Positions 1-5,461 of a stretch of DNA of 7,372 bases are shown piece after piece. The translations under genes were made by a program, and so were the position numbers. Numbering within the stretch: the stretch's first letter is position 1; each line of letters starts with the position of its first letter. Source of the stretch: an uncultured Ruminococcus sp. (GTDB lineage: Bacteria; Bacillota; Clostridia; Oscillospirales; Ruminococcaceae). The DNA lies in the NCBI GenBank assembly GCA_900550695.1, contig URTF01000095.1, positions 1 through 7,372 of the forward strand. The letters run 5' to 3'. The notes below the pieces were generated by a model. It was not told the DNA's origin and searched no databases. It was given only the letters and a program-made list of their open reading frames with translations.

Positions 1-106
<106 letters not shown>

Positions 107-109
107 TTT

Positions 110-140
110 AAAGCCGAAACGTTTTGTTTCGGCTTTTTTA
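110..140 (+). terminator. Intrinsic terminator of the rRNA operon
   Basis: A perfect 11-base stem (AAAGCCGAAAC at 110-120 with GTTTCGGCTTT at 126-136) closes a GTTTT loop, and the stem runs into a T tract ending at 139. It lies immediately after the 5S gene. Read on the minus strand the same stem is followed by TTTAAAT, so it may also weakly stop transcripts of the leftward gene at 213-653. Confidence 0.92.
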
Positions 141-191
141 TATGTGTATAAAAGTGAAAAATACAGCTCCAGTTAAAGTGCTGTGAATATA

Positions 192-215
192 AGCTGCCCT
201 ATAAATATGAATTTA
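192..215. repeat. Left arm of an imperfect inverted repeat pair
   Basis: Positions 192-215 match the reverse complement of 682-705 at 20 of 24 positions: the shared core is AGCT, one mismatch, CCCTATAAAT, three mismatches, AATTTA. The arm overlaps the stop codon of the gene at 213-653. The pair brackets that single gene and nothing else. No convincing target-site duplication is visible outside the arms. Both arms lie downstream of the predicted promoter, so both would be in the mRNA and could pair with each other. Confidence 0.6.
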
Positions 216-653
216 ACCTAATGCAAGTTTAATCTTTTCTATAAAAATATCATCTATACTTTTTATCGAAGGAATATGAATAAGTACAGCCTTTCCCTTG
301 AATTTGTGCAGGATAAACCAATATGCTTCATTGCAAAGATAATGTGTGGGTTTGTCATAAATATAATTTGTTATTCCATTAGCATTTAATCGTCCTGCTA
401 TTTCTTCTAAATCCAAAACGGAAAATTTTATGGATTCTTTTTCGGCTACTTTCTCAATCCTTACGGAATTTCTCAAGTTTTTATCAATTCCAAACATTAT
501 TATACAATCATAAGAATCGCCTAACAGTTCTATATCTTTTTTTAATCCGCCAAAAGAATTAGTAAGCAAGTAATGATTTTTTGAAATGGATTGCACCAAA
601 ATACAAGACGCATTATTCTTTCCTTTAAAACCAATATATAACTTTCTGCTCAT
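213..653 (-). CDS. Short divergent pyroglutamyl peptidase I-like (peptidase C15-like) protein
   Basis: A product of 146 residues from the ATG at 653 is favoured: it has GGGA six bases upstream, and protein then begins MSRKLYIGF, matching the usual start of the family. An ATG at 665 adds four residues but has no ribosome binding site. Numbering from 665, three family landmarks are visible in order. IEKVAE contains Glu71, matching the ERVA segment with the catalytic Glu. HYLCNEAYW contains Cys111, matching the VCNxxxY nucleophile motif. LIHIP contains His130, matching the FIHVP motif. The N-terminal GFKGKNNAS resembles GFEPFGGxxxNPS, but the loop carrying the two pocket phenylalanines appears deleted. 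C15 enzymes are usually about 200-215 residues, so this one is much reduced. Removal of N-terminal pyroglutamate is the family activity; with this loop missing the substrate is uncertain. No signal peptide or membrane segment is seen, so it is probably cytosolic. GC is much lower than in the neighbours (hand counts of two 60-base lines gave 27-28%, against 43% in the MATE gene), suggesting recent acquisition. A non-enzymatic relative is possible. Confidence 0.72.
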   Translation of the reverse strand: MSRKLYIGFKGKNNASCILVQSISKNHYLLTNSFGGLKKDIELLGDSYDCIIMFGIDKNLRNSVRIEKVAEKESIKFSVLDLEEIAGRLNANGITNYIYDKPTHYLCNEAYWFILHKFKGKAVLIHIPSIKSIDDIFIEKIKLALG

Positions 654-681
654 ATATTTTCCCATCTGCTATGTAATTCAG

Positions 682-705
682 TAAATTTCGATTTATAGGG
701 TAGCT
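682..705. repeat. Right arm of the imperfect inverted repeat pair, with adjoining small hairpin
   Basis: This arm is the partner of 192-215. It lies in the predicted 5' untranslated leader of the leftward gene, between its promoter and its start codon. Its outer end also forms a small hairpin on its own: AGGGT at 697-701 can pair with ACCCT at 707-711 around AGCTA. The site is therefore either an element end, an operator-like palindrome close to the transcription start, or an mRNA structure. Confidence 0.55.
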
Positions 706-725
706 AACCCTAACTTATTATCTCA

Positions 726-754
726 ATTATACCATATCCCAACAAGGAAATCAA
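726..754 (-). promoter_or_regulatory. Sigma-A type promoter of the C15-like gene
   Basis: On the minus strand, TTGATT (754-749) is followed after exactly 17 bases by a perfect TATAAT (731-726). Transcription should start near 719, giving a leader of roughly 65 bases before the start codon at 653. Nothing upstream on the same strand would make this gene part of an operon. Confidence 0.75.
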
Positions 755-904
755 CGAAATAACGATATCCAATGCGAAAAATGCAAATACATTAAGAAAA
801 ACCAAGCCGGTATAGTATTCAACTTTGTCGCCGGCTTTGAGCCTTATTGACATAATTGTTATATGAACCCGATTTTTGACCGAAGCCTTTATGCAAAACT
901 TCCT
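755..904. other. Intergenic stretch without a convincing gene
   Basis: No open frame with a start and ribosome binding site was found here. One plus-strand frame without a start reads CEKCKYIKKNQ followed by AGIVFNFVAGFEPY and a stop near 848, which could be a decayed remnant but is too short to call. AAGCCGG (804-810) can pair with CCGGCTT (831-837) across a 20-base loop; read on the minus strand it is followed by GGTTTTTC, a weak terminator-like form. Confidence 0.3.
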
Positions 905-933
905 TTGACATAAAAAACAAAAAGTATTATAAT
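905..933 (+). promoter_or_regulatory. Consensus sigma-A promoter of the MATE gene
   Basis: A perfect TTGACA (905-910) and a perfect TATAAT (928-933) are separated by 17 bases, the optimal spacing. Transcription should start near 940. Such a promoter would be strong and constitutive unless checked downstream, which fits the terminator hairpin that follows within a few bases. Confidence 0.88.
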
Positions 934-945
934 AAAATCAAGATG

Positions 946-989
946 AGTGGCACTATGCGTAAATCCGATCGCATAGTGCTGCTTTTTTT
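946..989 (+). terminator. Intrinsic terminator in the MATE leader (attenuator-like)
   Basis: GCACTATGCG (950-959) pairs perfectly with CGCATAGTGC (970-979) around a 10-base loop. Allowing G-U pairs, the stem extends to 946-959 with 970-983 and runs straight into a T tract ending at 989. It lies between the predicted transcription start (about 940) and the ribosome binding site at 996-1005, so most transcripts should end here as a roughly 50-base RNA unless termination is relieved. No longer riboswitch aptamer fits in the few bases before the hairpin. Regulation, if any, would have to act through the hairpin itself, the loop, the polymerase, or a protein antiterminator. The stem does not cover the ribosome binding site. 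Confidence 0.85.
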
Positions 990-1009
990 ATTTTGAAAGG
1001 AAGAGAAAA

Positions 1010-2401
1010 ATGGAAAACATACGGCAGAATAAAATGTCGGAAACACCCGTAAAAAAGCTTATGATATCAATGGGAGTGCCGATGATAATTTCAATGGTTT
1101 TGCAGGCGGTCTACAACATCGTTGACAGCGCATTCGTTTCAAATATGCAGCAGAACGGCGAGGCTGCGCTCAACGCACTTACGCTTGCGTTTCCGCTGCA
1201 GATACTTATGGTCGCAGTCGGCATCGGAACGGGTGTAGGTGCGAACGTGCTTACGGCGCAGAGCTTCGGACGAAAGGACAGCGAGAATGCGAACAAGGCT
1301 GCAGGAAACGCAGTTTTTCTTTCGCTTGTGATATATGTTGTGTTTCTGCTGTTCGGAATCTTCGGAGCAAAGTCTTATATCGGCTCGCAGACGAATAATC
1401 CGCTGATACTTGCAATGGGAACGGACTATCTTTCGATATGCTGTATATTTTCGTTCGGAATGTCTTTCTTCGCAGTTTATGAAAAGCTTTTGCAGGCGAC
1501 GGGACATTCGCTCTATTCAACCATTGCGCAGATCGCAGGTGCGGTGACAAACATCATTCTCGACCCGATATTGATCTACGGTCTTGGAGCATTTCCCGAA
1601 ATGGGCGTAAAGGGTGCGGCTTATGCGACCGTTATCGGACAGATAGTGTCGTTTGTACTGGCGCTGATATTTCATATAAAAGTGAACAAAGCGTTCTCAA
1701 ACAAGCTTCGGTATTTCGTGCCGTCACGAAAGACTGTTTTTCAGATATATGCGGTCGGACTGCCTGCTATAATCTCGCAGGCACTCATTTCGGTGATGAC
1801 ATACGGACTTAATCTTATTCTGGGCGGCATCGGCGAAAATGCAGTTACGGCTTACGGACTTTTTTATAAGATACAGCAGTTTTTACTCTTTGCGGCGTTC
1901 GGTATGCGTGATGCGATAATGCCGATAACAGCGTTCAGCTTTGGAATGGGGGACAAGGGCAGGATAAAGGACTGCGTTAAGTACGGACATATTTACACGG
2001 CTGTGATAATGCTGTTCGGATTTGTGCTTATCGAGGCACTGGCTGTTCCTTTCACGGCTATGTTCGGGCTTGCAGGCGAAACGAGCGGGCTTTGCATAAG
2101 CGCGATGAGGATAATATCTTTCAGCTTTGTATTCGCAGGGATAAATATTGCATTTCAGGGCATTTTTCAAGCTATCGGCGGCGGAATACAGTCATTGATA
2201 ATTTCCGTATGCAGGCAGGCTTTGTTCATATTCCCGTTTGCAATATGGTTTGCGCAGATAGCAAAAGCATCGCACGAAAAGACATTTCTGATGTGGTTCA
2301 TCTTCCCGATAGCGGAGATTCTGACTGCGGTCGTTTCGATTTTTATGTTTATAAAAGTTTACAGGAAAAGAATAGAAACAATTGATGCAAACAAGGAATG
2401 A
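1010..2401 (+). CDS. MATE family multidrug/cation antiporter, MepA-like
   Basis: The 463-residue product is an integral inner-membrane protein of the MATE (MOP superfamily) exporters, which expel cationic drugs, dyes or metabolites in exchange for Na+ or H+. The length fits the family (about 450-470) and the chain shows about 12 hydrophobic segments in two homologous halves (about 18-220 and 240-450). Recognisable signatures are the N-terminal PVKKLMISMGVPMIISM segment, VYNIVDSAFVS, the VGIGTGVGANVLTAQSFGRKD stretch split at about residue 85, NIILDPILIYGLG in mid-protein, and AFSFGMGDKGRIKDC after residue 305. These place it near the MepA branch. The start has a good site, AAAGGAAGAG at 996-1005. 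It has its own strong promoter and attenuator-like hairpin, and no neighbour shares its transcript with confidence. The substrate cannot be read from the sequence. Confidence 0.95.
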   Translation: MENIRQNKMSETPVKKLMISMGVPMIISMVLQAVYNIVDSAFVSNMQQNGEAALNALTLAFPLQILMVAVGIGTGVGANVLTAQSFGRKDSENANKAAGNAVFLSLVIYVVFLLFGIFGAKSYIGSQTNNPLILAMGTDYLSICCIFSFGMSFFAVYEKLLQATGHSLYSTIAQIAGAVTNIILDPILIYGLGAFPEMGVKGAAYATVIGQIVSFVLALIFHIKVNKAFSNKLRYFVPSRKTVFQIYAVGLPAIISQALISVMTYGLNLILGGIGENAVTAYGLFYKIQQFLLFAAFGMRDAIMPITAFSFGMGDKGRIKDCVKYGHIYTAVIMLFGFVLIEALAVPFTAMFGLAGETSGLCISAMRIISFSFVFAGINIAFQGIFQAIGGGIQSLIISVCRQALFIFPFAIWFAQIAKASHEKTFLMWFIFPIAEILTAVVSIFMFIKVYRKRIETIDANKE

Positions 2402-2490
2402 CTACCTACGGTAAAATATAGCAATTAGAAATATATTCACATCAAAAATTCACTATTTTTTCACTCGTTGAAATACCGTGTAGTATTGCT
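2402..2490 (+). other. Long-loop inverted repeat after the MATE gene
   Basis: CTACCTACGGTA (2402-2413, directly after the stop codon) can pair with TACCGTGTAG (2474-2483) except for a two-base CT bulge, with a 60-base AT-rich loop. AGCAAT (2420-2425), inside the loop, can alternatively pair with ATTGCT (2485-2490), outside the stem, so the two pairings would form a pseudoknot or compete. No T tract follows, so it is not a standard terminator, and none was seen elsewhere for the MATE transcript. It could be a 3' end structure or chance. Confidence 0.35.
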
Positions 2491-2499
2491 CGAAAAAGC

Positions 2500-2528
2500 T
2501 TGATTTTTTGCCCGTTTAAAGTTATAAT
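2500..2528 (+). promoter_or_regulatory. Sigma-A type promoter of the CmpB/DUF1113 gene
   Basis: TTGATT (2500-2505) and a perfect TATAAT (2523-2528) are 17 bases apart. The start would fall near 2535, leaving a leader of about 30 bases that contains AAGGGTGA (2547-2554) as ribosome binding site. This makes the gene separately transcribed from the MATE gene. Confidence 0.75.
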
Positions 2529-2542
2529 TACAGTATAACTTT
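2518..2542. promoter_or_regulatory. Inverted repeat over the -10 box, possible operator
   Basis: AAAGTTATA (2518-2526) and TATAACTTT (2534-2542) form a perfect 9-base inverted repeat with a 7-base spacer. It covers the -10 box and the predicted start of transcription, where a dimeric repressor would block initiation. It is AT-rich, so chance is a fair alternative. Confidence 0.4.
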
Positions 2543-2563
2543 TTATAAGGGTGAAAAAATAAA

Positions 2564-3358
2564 ATGGAATTTTTCTATCATTTCGTAATAATAGCGTTTA
2601 TCTTTGCCTCGGGGTGCATTATCGGCTGGGGAATAGAAGTTATTTACCGACGGTTCGCCCCGACGAATAAGGAACACGTCTGGATAAACCCCGGATTTCT
2701 GACAGGTCCGTATCTGCCGCTTTACGGCTTCGGGCTGACGGCTCTTTACCTTATGGCAAGCGCGGAAAAATATATACACATCGAATCGTCCGCCGTGCGG
2801 AAGATAGTGCTTATCCTTGTGATGTCGGTCGCAATGACGGTGATAGAGTTCATCGCAGGCGAAATTTTCATCGTGCGAATGAGGATAAAGCTTTGGGATT
2901 ATTCGACAAGATGGGGAAACTACAAGGGCATAATCTGTCCGCTGTTTTCGTTCTTCTGGGCGGTGCTCGGAGCGGCATACTATTTCCTTATTCACCCGCA
3001 TATACTGTCGGCGCTGGAGTGGTTCTCACGCAATCTGCTGTTCTCGTTCTGCATCGGATTTTTCTACGGAGTTTTCATTATCGATGTTTGCTATTCGTTC
3101 AATCTCGTGGCGAAGATCAAGGAATTCTCCGAAGAAAACGAGATCGTCATCAAGCTCGAAGAGCTCAAGCTCCACATTCGCCGTTCGGCAAAGGAGCAAA
3201 AGGAAAAATACAACTTTATGCTTGCGCTCGCTTCGCAGACTCCGCTTTCCGAACATCTCCGCACATATTTTGAAAAGCTTTCCGAAAATGAGAAGCTTGC
3301 AAAACTGAATGAAAAGGTCAGAGAGAAGATCGAGGAGAAGAAGTCGGAGAAAAAATAA
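2564..3358 (+). CDS. CmpB/DUF1113 family membrane protein (putative ABC transporter permease, PF06541)
   Basis: The 264-residue protein matches the family annotated as 'putative ABC transporter permease' (ABC_trans_CmpB, once DUF1113), whose real role is unknown. Family marks seen are GWGIEVIY at 21-28, INPGFLTGPYLPLYGFG at 41-57, a conserved Glu in VIEFIAGE at 93-100, LWDYS at 110-114 and KGIICPLFSFFW at 121-132. Hydrophobic segments are visible at about 4-22, 48-66, 80-104, 124-143 and 157-180. After about residue 184 the chain becomes a long charged, probably coiled-coil tail ending in a Lys/Glu-rich stretch, likely cytoplasmic. No ATPase partner or substrate-binding protein is nearby, so the transporter label is not supported by context. 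The start ATG has AAGGGTGA about nine bases upstream. The gene has its own promoter and terminator, so it is monocistronic. Confidence 0.87.
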   Translation: MEFFYHFVIIAFIFASGCIIGWGIEVIYRRFAPTNKEHVWINPGFLTGPYLPLYGFGLTALYLMASAEKYIHIESSAVRKIVLILVMSVAMTVIEFIAGEIFIVRMRIKLWDYSTRWGNYKGIICPLFSFFWAVLGAAYYFLIHPHILSALEWFSRNLLFSFCIGFFYGVFIIDVCYSFNLVAKIKEFSEENEIVIKLEELKLHIRRSAKEQKEKYNFMLALASQTPLSEHLRTYFEKLSENEKLAKLNEKVREKIEEKKSEKK

Positions 3359-3364
3359 AAAAGG

Positions 3365-3401
3365 AACGCAGCCGTCCCGAGTGTGGGGTGGCTGCGTTTT
3401 T
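3365..3401 (+). terminator. Intrinsic terminator between converging genes
   Basis: AACGCAGCC (3365-3373) pairs with GGCTGCGTT (3390-3398), with possible further CCC/GGG pairing inside, followed by TTTTT ending at 3401. It begins seven bases after the stop of the CmpB-like gene. Read on the minus strand the stem is followed by CCTTTTTT, so it should also end the leftward recombinase transcript. Confidence 0.9.
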
Positions 3402-3431
3402 ATGGCTTTTCAGTAAAGTCAGGGGAGTCGG

Positions 3432-5132
3432 TTATGACTTCATTCCTGTCTTGTAAGCGTCGATCATCTTCTTGCTGATGTGTCCGGAACGGCAATCGCT
3501 GAGGCTGCGTCCCCGAACATACGTAAAATCGTGGTTTGCGCCTGTTTTCAGCTTTATTTCAAGCTTCATACATTCCTCGTTTCGGGGAATGACGTTTATC
3601 CTGTCGATCACGGTCAGGATCATTTCATCAATTTCTTCATGAGTCATATCTCTGTCGGGGCTGTACATCTCCTTGAAGTATTTCTCAATCTTTTCAAGCT
3701 CACGGGCATAATCGTCGGATTCCGAAGCTTTTTTCTCAAGTGCAAAAATGTCCTCTTCAAGCTCACTGATGCTGATGTTGGAAGCGTCGTTTCGTTCCTT
3801 AAATTCAGCCTTTGATATCATTCCGTCCGTATAAATATCAAGGAGCTTTTCACGCTTTGCCTTTTCCTTTTCAAGCCTGTTCCGCAGAGAGTCAAGCTCA
3901 CGCATGGTATTTGCGGAGGTGTCGGCTTCGCGGTATATTTTCAGGAACGTGGAAACATAGTCCTCAATGTTTTCTGAAATGTTCTTGAAATGCTCGGAAA
4001 GCATTTTGTATAAGTCCTCTTCAAGAATTGAAAATGATGCGCAGGCTTTTGCTCCGAAGCGTCGCTTTTCGCTGCATATCCACTGATAGATAGGTTTGCC
4101 TTTTGAAACGCTGTTGGAATAGCTTGTCCGCCAGTAGGCTTTGTCATCTGCGGCACACCATATCTTTCCCGTGAAAACGCTTTTGTCTTTCAAAGAACGC
4201 TCACGGGATTTTACAACTGCGCTCCTCGCCTTGAATATTTCATTGCATTTGTCCCAAAGCTCCTCGCTGACTATTGCGGGCACGATTTCGCCCGTTTCGT
4301 CCTTGTACATCACCCATTCTTTTTCGGGGAGAAAACGCTGCTCTTTTGTGCGGTAGTCAATTATCTTGACCTTGTTGCCGCAATAGTAGCCTTTGTACTT
4401 GGGGTTCTGGATTATGCCCGAAATGGTGTTATGATGTATTCGTGTACCGTTTCTGCCTCGGTAGCCTTTATTGTACAGAATATCTTCTATTTTACGGACA
4501 CTGTATTTTCCTGTTGCATATTCCTCGAAGATAAGGCGTACCATTTCGGCTTCGCTTTCGTTTACAACAAGCTTGCAGTCCTTTTTGTCAAAACCGAAAA
4601 TGCGGTTGTTGCCCATAACGTTTCCGCTTTCAATAGCACGTTTATGTCCCCAGCGGACACGCTCGGAGAGCTTTCGTACTTCATCGGCGGCAATGCTTGA
4701 CATTATGGTCAGGCGAAGCTCGCTGTCCGTATCAATGGTGCAGATGTTGTCATTCTGAAAGAAAACGCCGACTCCCGAACGGAGAAGCTCACGAGTATAT
4801 GTTAAGCTGTCGATAGTGTTACGGGCAAATCGGCTGACCTCTTTGGTAAGCACAAGATCAAAAACGCCTGCTTTTCCGTCCTCGATCATTCGCATAAAAT
4901 TAACACGGTTGACAGCGTTTTCGCCTCGGACACGGTCAACATAGCCTTCAACGTAAGTCCAGTTTTTGTTGCTTTTTATAAAATCCGTGAAATAGGTTAT
5001 CTGATTTTCAATGGAATTTTCCTGCTCTTCTTTGGTGGTTGAAACACGGGCATAAAAGGTCACTCTAAGATCAAGGTCAAAAATGGTTTTCTGCTCGTAT
5101 TTCATTTTATTGGCGGTTTCGTATATATCCAT
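3432..5132 (-). CDS. Large serine recombinase (site-specific integrase/excisionase of the element)
   Basis: The 566-residue protein cuts and rejoins DNA through a serine-DNA intermediate to excise and integrate the element. Domains in order: resolvase catalytic domain at about 23-165, with YARVS (nucleophile Ser31, Arg29) and SRFARN (Arg101, Arg104); the 'recombinase' domain at about 175-300, including NNRIFGFDKKD and NPKYKGYYCG; a zinc beta-ribbon at about 320-366 with Cys326, Cys353 and Cys364; and a coiled coil at about 405-470, including TDGMISKAEFKER. The usual second Cys of the first CxxC is Asp329. A 22-residue leader precedes the catalytic fold. Length is within the range of large serine recombinases of clostridial elements. 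The start ATG has a strong AGGAGGG (5143-5137) five bases upstream. The gene has its own promoter and ends facing the terminator at 3365-3401. It resembles the TndX/TnpX type in layout, but I do not assign a named integrase. Confidence 0.95.
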   Translation of the reverse strand: MDIYETANKMKYEQKTIFDLDLRVTFYARVSTTKEEQENSIENQITYFTDFIKSNKNWTYVEGYVDRVRGENAVNRVNFMRMIEDGKAGVFDLVLTKEVSRFARNTIDSLTYTRELLRSGVGVFFQNDNICTIDTDSELRLTIMSSIAADEVRKLSERVRWGHKRAIESGNVMGNNRIFGFDKKDCKLVVNESEAEMVRLIFEEYATGKYSVRKIEDILYNKGYRGRNGTRIHHNTISGIIQNPKYKGYYCGNKVKIIDYRTKEQRFLPEKEWVMYKDETGEIVPAIVSEELWDKCNEIFKARSAVVKSRERSLKDKSVFTGKIWCAADDKAYWRTSYSNSVSKGKPIYQWICSEKRRFGAKACASFSILEEDLYKMLSEHFKNISENIEDYVSTFLKIYREADTSANTMRELDSLRNRLEKEKAKREKLLDIYTDGMISKAEFKERNDASNISISELEEDIFALEKKASESDDYARELEKIEKYFKEMYSPDRDMTHEEIDEMILTVIDRINVIPRNEECMKLEIKLKTGANHDFTYVRGRSLSDCRSGHISKKMIDAYKTGMKS

Positions 5133-5160
5133 AACGCCCTCCTGTATGTATCATATATTG

Positions 5161-5189
5161 ATGTTACCATACCAACAATGATTTGTCAA
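5161..5189 (-). promoter_or_regulatory. Sigma-A type promoter of the serine recombinase
   Basis: On the minus strand a perfect TTGACA (5189-5184) is followed after 17 bases by TAACAT (5166-5161), a weaker -10 box. The start would be near 5154, about 20 bases before the start codon, just including the ribosome binding site. The weak -10 suggests modest or regulated expression. Confidence 0.65.
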
Positions 5190-5210
5190 GATATTTAGGT
5201 GCATTTTATG

Positions 5211-5236
5211 TAAACAGGGCAGGGAAGAGCCTGCCC
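5211..5236 (-). terminator. Probable terminator of the mobilization transcript
   Basis: On the minus strand GGGCAGG (5236-5230) pairs with CCTGCCC (5223-5217) around a short loop, followed by TGTTTA, a weak U tract. It begins four bases after the stop of the 47-residue gene and lies just upstream of the recombinase promoter, so it separates the two transcripts. The poor U tract may allow some readthrough into the recombinase. Confidence 0.6.
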
Positions 5237-5240
5237 ATAA

Positions 5241-5384
5241 TTATGCCGAAAGTTTTTCGATTATTGCGATCATTTTGTTGCATTTGGCAAGGCTGATCTT
5301 TCCCTGCTTGTGGAGTATCATTGTCCAGGCTTTCAGGGTCATTTTTTTCAGATATAGTTTATCCGCTTTTTCGTCTGTTGTCAT
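5241..5384 (-). CDS. 47-residue protein of unknown function in the mobilization module
   Basis: The frame reads MTTDEKADKLYLKKMTLKA and goes on through WTMILHKQGKISLAKCNKM to IAIIEKLSA and a stop. The start has a near-perfect AGGAGG (5397-5392) seven bases upstream; an in-frame ATG at 5390 is too close to that site to be used. I do not recognise the protein with certainty. It looks all-helical: a charged N-terminus, a helix around LKKMTLKAWTMILHKQ, a turn at GK and a second amphipathic helix to the end, a shape like the short SHOCT-type or helix-turn-helix peptides. There is no membrane segment or signal peptide. It lies 77 bases after the relaxase stop with no terminator between them, so it is probably the last gene of the mobC-relaxase transcript, and a hairpin follows it. 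A role as an accessory of transfer or of the recombinase (for example a direction factor) is guesswork from position. Confidence 0.75.
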   Translation of the reverse strand: MTTDEKADKLYLKKMTLKAWTMILHKQGKISLAKCNKMIAIIEKLSA

Positions 5385-5461
5385 ATGCATTCCTCCTGAT
5401 GTTAGTTTTCTCCTATTAAGGAAAATTTATTCTGTTTGATATTGTTGTAGTCTGTTTTTTT

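Noticed and set aside
163..184. Short hairpin ACAGC/GCTGT between the 5S terminator and the left repeat arm.
   Set aside because: Only five pairs with a 12-base loop and no T tract; expected by chance.
704..848. Plus-strand open frame with CEKCKYIKKNQ and a later VAGFEPY end, suggesting a zinc-ribbon gene remnant.
   Set aside because: No start codon with a ribosome binding site, too short, overlaps the minus-strand promoter, and no clear family match.
847..875. A second TTGACA at 847-852 upstream of the MATE promoter.
   Set aside because: No acceptable -10 box at 16-18 bases downstream; the promoter at 905-933 is clearly better.
2543..3001. Minus-strand open frame of 152 codons opposite the CmpB-like gene.
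   Set aside because: The plus-strand frame carries clear family motifs; the antisense product is rich in Arg, His and Cys without any recognisable domain.
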